DNA of 64,000 nt, taken from NCBI GenBank assembly GCA_021531775.1, contig JAFBIU010000019.1:1-64000 (forward strand). The letters are read 5' to 3'. Both the position numbers and the translations under genes were made by a program. This document shows positions 16,787 through 26,492 of the stretch, piece by piece. Every line of letters starts with the position of its first letter. Positions within the stretch are counted from its first letter, which is position 1. This DNA is from Parabacteroides distasonis (GTDB lineage: Bacteria > Bacteroidota > Bacteroidia > Bacteroidales > Tannerellaceae). The notes under the pieces were generated by a model. That model was not told the DNA's origin, searched no databases, and saw only the letters and a list, made by a program, of their open reading frames with translations.

Positions 16787-18364
16787 CTATTCAGTCCGTT
16801 TGACCGGTGGATAATCAATGGTATAGTGCAAGCCACGGCTCTCTTTCCGCTCCATAGCCTGACGGGTAATCAAGTAACCTACATTGATCATGTTGCGCAA
16901 CTCGCACAACTCGCGGGATGCCTTGCAACGCTTGAACAGCCGTTCTGTCTCTTCATACAAGATGTCCAATCGATTCCAGGCACGGATCAGTCGCGTATTA
17001 CTGCGGACAATACCCACATACGACTCCATGATCTGGTTGACCTCCTTCATGCTCTGTGTGATCAGGATACGCTCTTCGTTGCTGATGGTTCCTTCATCGT
17101 TCCATTCGGGAATACCCTCTTCAAAATCGTAACGATCCAAGATGCTCAACGCATGCTTGGCGGCTGCATCTGCATAAACCACAGCTTCGATCAGCGAGTT
17201 GGATGCCAATCGGTTACCTCCATGCAAACCGGTACATGAGCACTCACCGATTGCATACAACCGACGGATGCTTGACTGACCATCCAGATCCACTTTGATA
17301 CCACCACACAGATAGTGGGCAGCCGGAGCGACCGGAATGTAGTCTTTCGTAATGTCGATGCCCAAGCTCAGACACTTCTTATAAATATTGGGGAAATGCT
17401 TCTTTGTCTCTTCAGGATCCTTGTGTGTCACATCCAGGAAGACATGATCCTCACCCCGTTGCTTCATCTCATTATCGATGGCCCGAGCCACGATGTCACG
17501 CGGAGCCAACGACAGACGCGGATCATATTTCTGCATGAACTCCTCGCCGGATTGGTTGCGCAACACAGCTCCATAGCCACGCATGGCCTCGGTAATCAAG
17601 AAACAGGGACGATCTCCCGGATGGTAAAGAGCCGTCGGGTGGAACTGGATAAACTCCATATCCTTCACGATACCCTTTGCACGATACACCATGGCAATGC
17701 CATCACCCGTAGCAACCAACGGATTGGTTGTATTCCGATAAACAGCTTCGCAACCTCCCGTGGCAATCACGGTCACTTTCGACAAGAAGGTATCCACCTC
17801 GCCTGTCTCCTCATTGAGCACGTAGGCCCCATAACACTTGATGCCAGGTGTATGGCGAGTCACGATAATCCCCAAATGGTGCTGGGTGATGATCTCAACC
17901 GCATAGAAGTTCTTGAACACCGTGATGTTCGGATGGTTGTTGACCGCTTCGATCAAGCTGGTCTGAATTTCGGCACCTGTATTGTCTGCATGGTGCAGAA
18001 TACGGAATTCCGAATGGCCGCCCTCCTTATGCAGGTCAAAGGTGCCATCCTCCTTCTTATCGAAGTTGACACCCCATTTGATCAGCTCCTCAATCTGCGA
18101 CGGAGCATTACAAATCACCTTCTCGACAGCTGCCCGGTCACTCAACCAATCACCGGCAATCATCGTATCTTCGATATGCTTGTCGAAATTATCAACCTTC
18201 AAATTGGTGACTGAAGCAATACCTCCTTGTGCAAAATAGGTATTTGCATCCTCTTGAGTGGACTTGCAAATCAAGGCAACTGAGCCTTTGCCCGCCACTT
18301 TCAAGGCAAAACTCATTCCGGCAATACCGGAGCCAATGACTAAGAAATCAAATCTCTTTACCAT
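16787..18364 (-). CDS. nadB: L-aspartate oxidase
   Basis: A 525-residue flavoenzyme that oxidises L-aspartate to iminoaspartate, the first step of de novo NAD synthesis; in anaerobes fumarate can be the electron acceptor. Seen: FAD-binding FLVIGSGIAGMSFALKVA at the N-terminus, FAQGGIASV, HSEFRILHHADNTG, IATGGCEAVYRNTTNP, FHPTALYHPG, and GGNRLASNSLIEAVVYADAAA near the C-terminal third. I start at ATG 18364: the longer frame from 18388 would begin inside the -7 promoter element. nadA and nadC are not in this window. Confidence 0.93.
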   Translation of the reverse strand: MVKRFDFLVIGSGIAGMSFALKVAGKGSVALICKSTQEDANTYFAQGGIASVTNLKVDNFDKHIEDTMIAGDWLSDRAAVEKVICNAPSQIEELIKWGVNFDKKEDGTFDLHKEGGHSEFRILHHADNTGAEIQTSLIEAVNNHPNITVFKNFYAVEIITQHHLGIIVTRHTPGIKCYGAYVLNEETGEVDTFLSKVTVIATGGCEAVYRNTTNPLVATGDGIAMVYRAKGIVKDMEFIQFHPTALYHPGDRPCFLITEAMRGYGAVLRNQSGEEFMQKYDPRLSLAPRDIVARAIDNEMKQRGEDHVFLDVTHKDPEETKKHFPNIYKKCLSLGIDITKDYIPVAPAAHYLCGGIKVDLDGQSSIRRLYAIGECSCTGLHGGNRLASNSLIEAVVYADAAAKHALSILDRYDFEEGIPEWNDEGTISNEERILITQSMKEVNQIMESYVGIVRSNTRLIRAWNRLDILYEETERLFKRCKASRELCELRNMINVGYLITRQAMERKESRGLHYTIDYPPVKRTE

Positions 18365-18387
18365 CTCTACATGTTGTTTGTGGGTCA

Positions 18388-18395
18388 CAAAGATA
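18388..18395 (-). promoter_or_regulatory. Bacteroidota -7 element (nadB)
   Basis: TATCTTTG on the minus strand, 23 bp before the nadB ATG, implying a leader of roughly 15-20 nt. Confidence 0.6.
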
Positions 18396-18459
18396 CGTAT
18401 CTATTGACAATTGACACTGACATGAGTCAAATATTTTTGAGAAAAAATTCGGGCTGCTT

Positions 18460-18491
18460 TTTGCCCATTGTCGAACGAAGAAGTACCTTTG
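18460..18491 (+). promoter_or_regulatory. Consensus Bacteroidota promoter (mutS)
   Basis: TTTG at 18460-18463, a 20-bp spacer, then TACCTTTG at 18484-18491. This matches the TTTG/TAnnTTTG consensus with standard spacing, 35 bp before the mutS start. Confidence 0.75.
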
Positions 18492-18526
18492 CCGATTGAG
18501 TAGAAACATTTAAACAGACTAGAACA

Positions 18527-21136
18527 GTGGCAAAAGTGGTAGAGACTCCGTTGATGAAGCAATATTTTGAGGTGAAAGCCAAACATCCGGATGCGATATT
18601 GCTCTTCAGAGTGGGAGACTTTTACGAGATGTATGGTGAAGATGCGGTCATCGGTGCAGAAATTTTAGGAATTGTACAGACCAAACGGGCCAATGGTGTG
18701 GGTACACACATCGAAATGGCCGGTTTCCCACACCATGCCTTAGACACTTATCTGCCAAAACTGGTACGGGCGGGTAAACGTGTAGCCATCTGTGACCAGC
18801 TCGAAGACCCGAAGCTGACCAAAAAGTTAGTGAAACGGGGCATTACCGAATTGGTTACTCCCGGTGTCTCCATCAACGACAATATATTGAATCACAAGGA
18901 GAACAATTTCTTGGCCTCCATCCATTTCGGCAAGAGCACGTGCGGTATTGCCTTCTTGGACATTTCCACAGGTGAATTTCTGACGGCCGAAGGAACACCC
19001 GACTACATCGACAAGCTACTGAACAATTTCTCTCCCAAGGAGGTCCTCATCGAACGGAACAACAAGAAGCATTTCGAAGAGTTGTTTGGCCCACGCTTCT
19101 TCATCTTCGAGCTGGAGGACTGGATCTTCACCTCCGAAGCAGCACACGACCGGTTGTTGAAGCATTTTGAGACGAAGAATCTGAAAGGGTTCGGTGTACA
19201 GCATCTGACCTTGGGCATCATTGCCTCGGGAGCCATCCTCTATTATTTGGATCAGACCCAACACACCCACATCTCCCACATCACCTCACTCTCCCGCATC
19301 GAGGAGGAACGATTTGTACGACTCGACAAGTTTACGGTACGAAGCCTGGAACTGGTCAGCACCATGAACGAAGAGGGAACCAGCCTGTTGCAGGTGATCG
19401 ACAAGACCATTTCACCCATGGGCTCCCGCCTGTTGCGACGATGGATTCTCTTTCCACTGAAGAATGTCCAACCCATCGAGGAGCGTCAAGCCGTTGTGGA
19501 ACATTTCTTCCGACATCCGGACATGAAAGGGCTGCTGAACGAACAACTGGAACAGATTGGCGACCTGGAACGCATCATTTCGAAAGTAGCTGTCGGACGG
19601 GTATCCCCCCGGGAAGTCATCCAATTGAAAGTAGCCCTGAATGCCATTGAACCCATCAAAGAGGCTTGTCAATCCAGTGGAGACCCCAGTCTCGCCCGGA
19701 TTGGCGAACAGTTGAACTGTTGCGTCTCCATACGCGAGCGGATTGCCAAGGAGATCAAACAGGATCCCCCCTCGTTAGTCAATAAAGGTGGTATCATTGC
19801 CGAAGGGGTCAATACCGAATTAGATGAATTGCGTACGATTGCCTATTCCGGCAAAGACTACCTGTTGCAAATCCAGCAACGCGAGAGCGAACGGACCGGC
19901 ATTCCCAGCCTGAAGATTGCCTTCAACAATGTGTTTGGTTATTACATCGAAGTGCGGAATGCCCACAAGGACAAGGTGCCGGCCGAATGGATCCGCAAGC
20001 AGACGTTGGTCAATGCCGAACGGTACATTACCGAAGAACTGAAGGAATATGAAGAGAAGATCTTGGGTGCTGAAGAGAAGATTTTGTCGTTGGAAACGCG
20101 CATTTTCAACGATCTGGTGCTGGCCTTGACGGACTACATTGCACCGATCCAGCTGAATGCCTCCCTCATCGGGCGAATCGACTGTCTGCTCTCCTTTGCC
20201 AAAGTGGCCGAAACGAACCGGTATGTCCGTCCGGTTGTGGACGAGTCGGAGGTGATCGACATCAAGGCGGGCCGTCATCCGGTCATTGAGAAACAGTTGC
20301 CGGTCGGTGAGCCCTACATTGCTAACGACATCTATTTAGACGATGAGAAACAGCAGATCATCATCATCACAGGTCCCAATATGGCCGGTAAATCGGCACT
20401 CCTTCGCCAGACAGCACTCATCACCCTCATGGCCCAAATCGGCTGTTTTGTGCCGGCAGAGAGTGCACACATCGGATTGGTCGATAAAATCTTCACGCGT
20501 GTAGGGGCCTCCGACAATATTTCCGTCGGGGAATCGACATTCATGGTCGAAATGAATGAAGCGGCCGACATTCTGAATAACATGTCGTCCCACAGTTTGG
20601 TGTTGTTCGACGAGTTGGGCCGGGGAACCAGCACCTATGACGGAATCTCGATTGCCTGGGCCATTGTCGAGTATATCCACGAGCATCCCAACAGTCGGGC
20701 CAAAACGCTCTTTGCCACCCACTATCATGAGCTCAACGAAATGGAACGCTCCTTCAAACGCATCAAGAACTACAATGTAGCGGTCAAAGAGGTGAACAAC
20801 AAGGTGATTTTCTTGCGTAAACTGGTGCCCGGTGGTAGTGCACACAGCTTTGGTATTCATGTCGCCAAAATGGCGGGCATGCCTCGCTCGATTGTGAAAC
20901 GGGCTGATGAGATCCTGAAACAATTGGAACGGGAGAACAGGCAAGAGGGCATTACCCCGGCAAAAGGGGGTGTCGTCCAAACGAACGGTTCCTATCAGTT
21001 GAGTTTCTTCCAACTGGACGATCCCGTTCTGAGTCAGATCCGGGATGAAATCAAGAATCTGGATGTCAACAACCTGACCCCGATTGAGGCGCTCAACAAG
21101 CTGAATGAGATCAAGAAAATCATCAACGGGAAATAA
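18527..21136 (+). CDS. mutS: DNA mismatch repair protein MutS
   Basis: An 869-residue MutS1 that recognises mismatches and small loops. Seen: mismatch-binding N-terminus with the FxE-type segment [16 protein letters not shown] (about 25-40), connector and lever domains, and the C-terminal ABC ATPase with Walker [18 protein letters not shown] (about 615-631), Walker [14 protein letters not shown] and the H-loop FATHYHEL. The start is GTG at 18527, giving the standard [14 protein letters not shown]-terminus; no better ATG fits. It is transcribed from its own promoter and followed about 110 bp later by ychF. Confidence 0.96.
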   Translation: MAKVVETPLMKQYFEVKAKHPDAILLFRVGDFYEMYGEDAVIGAEILGIVQTKRANGVGTHIEMAGFPHHALDTYLPKLVRAGKRVAICDQLEDPKLTKKLVKRGITELVTPGVSINDNILNHKENNFLASIHFGKSTCGIAFLDISTGEFLTAEGTPDYIDKLLNNFSPKEVLIERNNKKHFEELFGPRFFIFELEDWIFTSEAAHDRLLKHFETKNLKGFGVQHLTLGIIASGAILYYLDQTQHTHISHITSLSRIEEERFVRLDKFTVRSLELVSTMNEEGTSLLQVIDKTISPMGSRLLRRWILFPLKNVQPIEERQAVVEHFFRHPDMKGLLNEQLEQIGDLERIISKVAVGRVSPREVIQLKVALNAIEPIKEACQSSGDPSLARIGEQLNCCVSIRERIAKEIKQDPPSLVNKGGIIAEGVNTELDELRTIAYSGKDYLLQIQQRESERTGIPSLKIAFNNVFGYYIEVRNAHKDKVPAEWIRKQTLVNAERYITEELKEYEEKILGAEEKILSLETRIFNDLVLALTDYIAPIQLNASLIGRIDCLLSFAKVAETNRYVRPVVDESEVIDIKAGRHPVIEKQLPVGEPYIANDIYLDDEKQQIIIITGPNMAGKSALLRQTALITLMAQIGCFVPAESAHIGLVDKIFTRVGASDNISVGESTFMVEMNEAADILNNMSSHSLVLFDELGRGTSTYDGISIAWAIVEYIHEHPNSRAKTLFATHYHELNEMERSFKRIKNYNVAVKEVNNKVIFLRKLVPGGSAHSFGIHVAKMAGMPRSIVKRADEILKQLERENRQEGITPAKGGVVQTNGSYQLSFFQLDDPVLSQIRDEIKNLDVNNLTPIEALNKLNEIKKIINGK

Positions 21137-21198
21137 GGTTTTCGGGTGGCCATGCACAGCCTCGCGAGATAGATTGCTGGAGGTACGGAAATAATCAT

Positions 21199-21206
21199 TA
21201 CTTTTG
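21199..21206 (+). promoter_or_regulatory. Bacteroidota -7 element (ychF)
   Basis: TACTTTTG, 38 bp before the ychF ATG, with a possible upstream ATTG at about 22 bp spacing. Confidence 0.55.
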
Positions 21207-21243
21207 CATTCGGAAAATCATATAAAAACAACCTATATAAATT

Positions 21244-22347
21244 ATGGCACTTCAATGTGGTATCGTCGGACTTCCCAATGTCGGAAAGTCCACTCTTTTC
21301 AATTGTTTATCGAACGCTAAGGCCCAGTCTGCCAATTTCCCGTTCTGTACCATCGAACCGAACGTGGGTGTAATTACGGTTCCCGATGAACGACTGAATA
21401 AACTTGCTGAAATCGAACATCCCCAACGGGTGATCCCTACGACTGTCGAGATCGTGGATATCGCCGGTTTGGTGAAAGGAGCCAGCAAAGGAGAGGGTTT
21501 AGGAAATAAGTTTTTGGCCAATATCCGCGAGACGGATGCTATCTTGCATGTATTACGTTGCTTTGACGACGATAATATTGTCCATGTAGATGGTCGTGTC
21601 GATCCGGTCCGTGACAAGGAGATCATCGACATGGAGCTTCAGATCAAGGATTTGGAAACGGTAGATAGCCGAATCGCCAAAGTGCAGAAACAGGCACAGA
21701 CCGGAGGCGACAAGCAGGCCAAGATTGCTTACGAAGTACTTTGTCGGTATAAAGAGGCTTTGGAACAGGGCAAGAGTGCCCGTACGGTCACCTTCGAAAC
21801 CAAGGAGGAGGAGCGTGTGGCACACGATCTGTTCCTGCTGACCAACAAGCCGGTGATGTATGTCTGCAACGTGGATGAGGCCAGTGCCGTTTCTGGAAAT
21901 GCATACGTAGAGGCTGTCCGAGAGGCTGTCAAAGATGAGAATGCCGAAATCTTAGTAGTAGCTGCCAAGATCGAAAGTGAGATTGCCGAGTTCGAGACCT
22001 ACGAGGAGCGGGAAATGTTCTTGCAAGAAATCGGACTGGAAGAATCGGGTGTGAACCGTCTGATCAAGTCGGCCTATAAACTACTGAACCTGCAGACCTT
22101 CTTGACTGCCGGACCGGATGAAGTGCGTGCCTGGACCTTCCACAAAGGCTGGAAAGCTCCCCAATGTGCCGGTGTCATCCATACCGACTTCGAAAAGGGA
22201 TTCATCCGTGCCGAGGTCATCAAATACGAAGACTACATCTCTTACGGTTCTGAGAGTGCCGTCAAAGAGGCCGGCAAGATGAGCGTTGAAGGAAAAGAAT
22301 ATGTTGTCCAGGATGGCGACATTATGCACTTCCGCTTCAACGTATAA
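21244..22347 (+). CDS. ychF: Ribosome-binding ATPase YchF
   Basis: A 367-residue Obg-family P-loop protein. Seen: Walker A GLPNVGKSTLFN (about 9-20), switch region NFPFCTIEPNVG, DIAGLVKGASKGEGLGN, a changed G4 region (CNVDE instead of NKxD) that goes with ATP rather than GTP preference, and the C-terminal TGS domain (LNLQTFLTAGPDEVRAWTF). YchF binds ribosomes and is linked to translation quality and stress responses. Length and sequence are standard. It has its own promoter and precedes the GH88 gene by 44 bp. Confidence 0.95.
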   Translation: MALQCGIVGLPNVGKSTLFNCLSNAKAQSANFPFCTIEPNVGVITVPDERLNKLAEIEHPQRVIPTTVEIVDIAGLVKGASKGEGLGNKFLANIRETDAILHVLRCFDDDNIVHVDGRVDPVRDKEIIDMELQIKDLETVDSRIAKVQKQAQTGGDKQAKIAYEVLCRYKEALEQGKSARTVTFETKEEERVAHDLFLLTNKPVMYVCNVDEASAVSGNAYVEAVREAVKDENAEILVVAAKIESEIAEFETYEEREMFLQEIGLEESGVNRLIKSAYKLLNLQTFLTAGPDEVRAWTFHKGWKAPQCAGVIHTDFEKGFIRAEVIKYEDYISYGSESAVKEAGKMSVEGKEYVVQDGDIMHFRFNV

Positions 22348-22391
22348 TCTACCAAGTATCAGCATATATAACCACAAATAGTAAAGACACC

Positions 22392-23606
22392 ATGAGACGA
22401 TTTATTTTCTGTTGGCTCATCGGTCTCAGTTGGCTCATGACGGCTTGTCAAAGCAAGCCGTCGGCCGAGCCGATGGAAGCCGTGGTCGATCGGGGACTCC
22501 GGACGGCCCAAGCCCATGCAATCCGTATGGCTCAAACACTGGAACAACAACCGGGCACATTCCCACGGACCCTGGACAAACAGGGCAAACTGGAGACAAG
22601 CGACTACCAATGGTGGTGTTGTGGTTTCTTCCCAGGAGAACTGTGGTACCTCTATGAAACGTTCGGGACGGCCGAACTCAAGCAGTATGCCGAACAGTTT
22701 ACCGACCGTGTAGAACCGGCCAAGTCATTGACTAACACCCACGATTTAGGCTTCATGCTCTACTGCAGCTATGGCAACGGCTACCGTCTGACCCAGAATC
22801 CGGCCTATCGGGCGATCATGCTGGAGGGAGCCCGCTCGTTGGCGACTCGCTACAATGATAAGTTGGGGGTAATCCGGTCCTGGGATTTCAATCGAGACGT
22901 TTGGCAATATCCGGTCATCATTGACAACATGATGAACCTGGAATTCCTGCTGTGGGCTGCCAAAGCGGGACAGGAGGAGCGCTACTACGACATGGCCATC
23001 TCGCATGCCAACCGTACCTTGGTTGAGCATTACCGTCCCGATTACAGCTGCTATCATGTCGTCTCCTACGATACATTGACCACCTTCCCCCATAAGAAGC
23101 AGACCCATCAAGGCTATGCCGACGAATCGGCTTGGGCACGTGGACAGGCATGGGGACTCTATGGCTATACCATGATGTATCGGGAAACGCACATCAACGA
23201 ATACTTCATCCAGGCAACCCGCATTGCCAACTACCTGATGAACCATCCCCGTATGCCGGAAGACAAGGTCCCCTATTGGGATTTAGATGCCCCCGACATT
23301 CCAGAGGCTACACGCGATGCCTCAGCAGCCGCCATCATGGCCTCGGCTTTATTGGATTTAGCCGCCATGGATCAAACGGAATTTGGCCAACAATGTTTAG
23401 CTTTTGCCGAAGCACAATTGCGGTCGCTCTCTTCTCCTCAGTACCTGGCTGAACCGGGCACTAACGGTAACTTCGTCCTGATGCACAGTACCGGTAGCTA
23501 TCCGGGTAACAGTGAGGTGGACGTACCCCTCAGCTATGCGGACTACTATTATGTAGAGGCACTGTTGCGTTGGAAAAAGCTGCAGCAGCAGGAATTGAAT
23601 CAGTAA
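22392..23606 (+). CDS. GH88 family unsaturated glucuronyl hydrolase, lipoprotein
   Basis: A 404-residue glycoside hydrolase of family 88, which removes the 4,5-unsaturated uronic acid left at the non-reducing end of oligosaccharides by polysaccharide lyases (for example from chondroitin, hyaluronan or heparin). The signal ends in a lipobox (LMTAC, Cys19), so it is probably lipid-anchored. The two aspartates that act in this family are seen at Asp118 (NTHDLGFM) and Asp178 (IIDNMMNLE); WARGQAWGLYGY is the conserved substrate-pocket segment. No lyase, sulfatase or SusC/D pair is nearby, so it acts outside a local glycan cluster. It ends at a hairpin at 23616. Confidence 0.9.
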   Translation: MRRFIFCWLIGLSWLMTACQSKPSAEPMEAVVDRGLRTAQAHAIRMAQTLEQQPGTFPRTLDKQGKLETSDYQWWCCGFFPGELWYLYETFGTAELKQYAEQFTDRVEPAKSLTNTHDLGFMLYCSYGNGYRLTQNPAYRAIMLEGARSLATRYNDKLGVIRSWDFNRDVWQYPVIIDNMMNLEFLLWAAKAGQEERYYDMAISHANRTLVEHYRPDYSCYHVVSYDTLTTFPHKKQTHQGYADESAWARGQAWGLYGYTMMYRETHINEYFIQATRIANYLMNHPRMPEDKVPYWDLDAPDIPEATRDASAAAIMASALLDLAAMDQTEFGQQCLAFAEAQLRSLSSPQYLAEPGTNGNFVLMHSTGSYPGNSEVDVPLSYADYYYVEALLRWKKLQQQELNQ

Positions 23607-23615
23607 TTGTAAACA

Positions 23616-23644
23616 ATGGAGTCGGTTTCAGAAGCCGACTCCAT
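23616..23644 (+). terminator. Hairpin after GH88 gene
   Basis: ATGGAGTCGG and CCGACTCCAT pair around TTTCAGAAG. No T run follows on the plus strand, so it may be a 3' stabilising hairpin as much as a terminator. Confidence 0.6.
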
Positions 23645-23686
23645 AAAAAAATAAAACTCCAGCTATCTCACGATAACCAGAGTTTC
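23645..23686 (-). terminator. Terminator of the tyrS-tRNA transcript
   Basis: On the minus strand an imperfect stem (AAACTC paired with GAGTTT, inner GGTTATC and GATAGCT) is followed by TTTTATTTTTTT. It lies 24 bp after the tRNA-Gln 3' end. Confidence 0.6.
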
Positions 23687-23709
23687 AAAATTGGAGTGTG
23701 AAAATTTTG

Positions 23710-23780
23710 TTGTCTCACGAGGATTCGAACCTCGACAGACAGAACCAAAAACTGTAGTGCTACCATTACACCATGAGACA
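23710..23780 (-). tRNA. tRNA-Gln (UUG anticodon)
   Basis: The minus strand folds as a complete 71-nt cloverleaf: 7-bp acceptor TGTCTCA/TGAGACA, D stem GTGT/GCAC, anticodon loop TTTTGGT with anticodon TTG, T arm CGAGG-TTCGAAT-CCTCG, discriminator A. CCA is not encoded. The anticodon stem has a T-T mismatch at 31:39. It lies 71 bp after the tyrS stop, so it may be processed from the tyrS transcript. Confidence 0.93.
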
Positions 23781-23851
23781 ATCCAATGCTTTATTCAAAG
23801 CGTTGCAAAGGTACGAATTTTTCCGTACCCTGCAAACTTTTTCCCGCTTTT

Positions 23852-25144
23852 TTACTTTGCGATCAGCAAAAAGTAGTTTTTCTTACCTCGCTGAACCAGC
23901 AAATACTTCTCATCCAACAAGGAATCTACGGTCACTACGGCATCCGGACTGGCCAATTTCTCCTTGTTGATGCTGACACCACCGCTCTGGATCAACTTTC
24001 GCATTTCGCCTTTGGAACCGAAAACGGCAGCCTTCTCGGTACAGAGGTCAACAGCTTTGACACCGGCAACCAACTCCTCACGAGACACTTCAAACTGCGG
24101 AACACCGGCAAACACATCCAACAAGGTCTGCTCATCCAGCTGTTTCAAGGCCTCCGAAGTGGCATTGCCAAACAAAATGTTGGATGCCTCCACGGCTGCA
24201 TTGTAGTCTGCCTCTGAATGAACCATGCAGGTAATCTCCTTGGCCAAACGCTTCTGCAACGGACGCAAGTGGGGGGCAGCCTCCTGTTCAGCCACCAATC
24301 CCTCGATAGTCGCCTGATCGAGATCCGTGAAGATCTTGATGTATTTGGCTGCATCTGCATCGCTCACATTGAGCCAGAACTGATAGAACTTATAGGGTGA
24401 TGTATAACGACGATCCAACCAGACATTACCCGATTCCGTCTTACCGAACTTGCCACCATCCGCTTTCGTGATCAAAGGACAGGTCAAGGCATAAGCCTCA
24501 CCACCCACCTTCCGGCGGATCAATTCCGTACCCGTCGTAATGTTGCCCCACTGGTCGCTACCGCCCATCTGCAACCGGCAACCCTCGTGCTCATACAGAT
24601 ACAAGAAGTCATAACCCTGCAGCAACTGATAAGAGAACTCGGTAAAAGACATACCCACACTCGACTCACGGCTCAGACGTTTCTTGACAGAATCTTTCGC
24701 CATCATGTAGTTGACGGTGATATGTTTACCGATATCACGAATGAAATTCAAGAAAGAATAATCCTTCATCCAGTCGTAGTTGTTCACCAACTTGGCCGCA
24801 TTCGGTGCATCCGAATCAAAGTCGAGGAACTTGGCCAACTGCACCTTAATACACTCCTGATTGTGGCGAAGCGTAGCCTCATCCAGCAGATTCCGTTCAG
24901 CCGACTTCATCGAGGGGTCGCCAATCATACCGGTAGCACCACCGACCAACGCAATGGGACGATGGCCTGCCCGTTGAAAATGCTTCAGCATCATCACGCC
25001 CACCAAGTGGCCGATGTGCAACGAGTCTGCAGTCGGATCAATACCCAGGTAAGCAGAGGTCATCTCTTTCTGCAACTGTTCTTCTGTGCCAGGCATCATG
25101 TCCGCGATCATGCCTCGCCATTTCAATTCTTCTACAAAATTCAT
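23852..25144 (-). CDS. tyrS: Tyrosyl-tRNA synthetase
   Basis: A 430-residue class I aminoacyl-tRNA synthetase that charges tRNA-Tyr. Seen: [20 protein letters not shown] with the HIGH signature (about 33-52), [13 protein letters not shown], the tyrosine-pocket segment [42 protein letters not shown] as the KMSKS-like loop, and a C-terminal S4 RNA-binding domain ([17 protein letters not shown]). Length and order are standard for the bacterial TyrS. A -7 element lies 54 bp upstream. tRNA-Gln follows on the same strand. Confidence 0.96.
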   Translation of the reverse strand: MNFVEELKWRGMIADMMPGTEEQLQKEMTSAYLGIDPTADSLHIGHLVGVMMLKHFQRAGHRPIALVGGATGMIGDPSMKSAERNLLDEATLRHNQECIKVQLAKFLDFDSDAPNAAKLVNNYDWMKDYSFLNFIRDIGKHITVNYMMAKDSVKKRLSRESSVGMSFTEFSYQLLQGYDFLYLYEHEGCRLQMGGSDQWGNITTGTELIRRKVGGEAYALTCPLITKADGGKFGKTESGNVWLDRRYTSPYKFYQFWLNVSDADAAKYIKIFTDLDQATIEGLVAEQEAAPHLRPLQKRLAKEITCMVHSEADYNAAVEASNILFGNATSEALKQLDEQTLLDVFAGVPQFEVSREELVAGVKAVDLCTEKAAVFGSKGEMRKLIQSGGVSINKEKLASPDAVVTVDSLLDEKYLLVQRGKKNYFLLIAK

Positions 25145-25197
25145 CTTAAAAGACTTCTATTTTTGATTGATAATTCTATGCTTTGCTTACAAGGTCA

Positions 25198-25205
25198 CAA
25201 AGATA
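25198..25205 (-). promoter_or_regulatory. Bacteroidota -7 element (tyrS)
   Basis: TATCTTTG on the minus strand, 54 bp before the tyrS ATG and after the tatD stop, so tyrS has its own promoter. Confidence 0.55.
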
Positions 25206-25249
25206 GCCCGAATAATTGGACTTTTGCGCGAAATCGGCAAAAAGTCATC

Positions 25250-25888
25250 CTACAGGCCGATTCCGGGCAGACAAAGAATCGGCAACCGCTCAGGTGTCAC
25301 CTCCAGAATGGCGGCCAAAGCAGCATAGACCGAACGGATGTCGGCTCCACTGTCATCCGTCTCCACCCCAAAACCATAAGGGGCTGCCGCCCGAACTGCC
25401 TCGGGCTGGAAACGAGGGCCAAACGAAAGCCGCAAACCATGCGACAAGAGCTGTTGGGCCAATATCCCGTTTCCCCGGAAACCATGGACCAGCCATGGAA
25501 CCGTAGGCGAAACCTCCCTTTTCATCCCCAGCAGCTCCGACCAGGCCTTTACACAGTGGATAATCAAGGGCTTTTGCAACGACTCGGCCAAAAGCGCCTG
25601 CATCCGGAAAAGGGACAACTGCCGATCCCAAGGAACAGCTACACACTTGTCCAAGCCAGCCTCCCCAATGGCACAGACCGGATGGTTCGCACACAACTCA
25701 CGCAAGAGAGCCTCCGGATCCGTCCATTCCTCCACATACCACGGATGGATACCACAGGAATAGCGACAGGAACGATCGTCGGGAAAGAGATCCTTACCAA
25801 CAATCACGTTGTAACAGCAATCCACCTCCGGCGAATGCGGGCGGACCGGCAAATGGGTGTGAAAATCGAAATAGTGCATACCGTTCAA
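25250..25888 (-). CDS. TatD family metal-dependent hydrolase (short)
   Basis: A 212-residue TatD-type hydrolase; family members act as metal-dependent nucleases or deacylases. Ligand motifs are present in order: FDFHTHLP (HxH), [29 protein letters not shown] and GVETDDSG. The protein is about 40 residues shorter than typical TatD but keeps all metal ligands, as in the short Bacteroidota TatD group. It starts at ATG 25888, which overlaps the yidD stop by 4 bp; a second in-frame ATG at 25879 is possible. It is the last gene of the DUF4271-hemD-rnpA-yidD-tatD operon. Confidence 0.83.
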   Translation of the reverse strand: MNGMHYFDFHTHLPVRPHSPEVDCCYNVIVGKDLFPDDRSCRYSCGIHPWYVEEWTDPEALLRELCANHPVCAIGEAGLDKCVAVPWDRQLSLFRMQALLAESLQKPLIIHCVKAWSELLGMKREVSPTVPWLVHGFRGNGILAQQLLSHGLRLSFGPRFQPEAVRAAAPYGFGVETDDSGADIRSVYAALAAILEVTPERLPILCLPGIGL

Positions 25889-26106
25889 GGGACAGGATCA
25901 TAACCACTTCCACCCCACGGATGACAACGGGCCAAACGCTTCAGGGCCAGCCATCCTCCACGCAAAGGGCCATACTTCTTGATCGCCTCCACGGCATATT
26001 CCGAACAGGTAGGGGTAAAACGGCAGGAGGGAGGCGTGAGTGGCGAGATACAATACTTATAAAAATAGATCGGCCATAAAAACAACTGGGTCCAAAACGT
26101 TTTCAT
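25885..26106 (-). CDS. yidD: Membrane protein insertion efficiency factor YidD
   Basis: A 73-residue protein with the typical YidD pattern: an N-terminal amphipathic/hydrophobic segment ([14 protein letters not shown]), [19 protein letters not shown], and the [14 protein letters not shown]-terminus. It is known to assist YidC-dependent membrane insertion. It lies directly after rnpA with a 4-bp overlap, the common rnpA-yidD arrangement. Confidence 0.95.
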   Translation of the reverse strand: MKTFWTQLFLWPIYFYKYCISPLTPPSCRFTPTCSEYAVEAIKKYGPLRGGWLALKRLARCHPWGGSGYDPVP

Positions 26107-26492
26107 GCCATTCTCTCCCGTAAGACACGGATTGCTTTGTTCATCGCCTTTTCCATATCCCGAAAAGGATGAATCGTTTGGTCGATATAGAGGAAAGCGA
26201 CCATCAGTTTTTTCTGTTTCTCCTCCAACGGATCGATCAGATCATATTTGCGCACACGATACACTTCGCGCACTTGGCGTTTGATGAGATTCCGCTTGAC
26301 AGCCCGACGAAACCGTTTTTTAGGAACACTGACCAGCATGGAGACAGGAGGTACGACCGGGTCATCTGTTTCTAAATAAACGACCCGTAGTGGGAACGAC
26401 ACAAACGATTGTCCCTCGGCAAACAGCCGATTGATGTGTCGATCCCACGACAGGCGTTCCGCTTTGGCAAGCGTGTATCTACGAAGGGTCAT
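26103..26492 (-). CDS. rnpA: Ribonuclease P protein component
   Basis: A 129-residue basic protein that partners the RNase P RNA in maturing tRNA 5' ends. The RNR signature is seen as [19 protein letters not shown] (about 58-76), after the FPLRVVYLE strand. Length is normal. In many bacteria rnpA follows rpmH; here it is instead inside an operon after hemD, with 4-bp overlaps at both ends, a common layout in Bacteroidales. Confidence 0.94.
   Translation of the reverse strand: MTLRRYTLAKAERLSWDRHINRLFAEGQSFVSFPLRVVYLETDDPVVPPVSMLVSVPKKRFRRAVKRNLIKRQVREVYRVRKYDLIDPLEEKQKKLMVAFLYIDQTIHPFRDMEKAMNKAIRVLRERMA

Noticed and set aside
17315-18214. Open frame of about 300 codons on the plus strand
   Set aside because: Antisense to nadB, which carries full FAD and active-site motifs; no promoter or ribosome site fits.
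24587-25903. Open frame of about 438 codons on the plus strand
   Set aside because: It lies antisense to tyrS and tatD, both well supported by motifs; its composition (His, Gln and Arg rich) is typical of a shadow frame.
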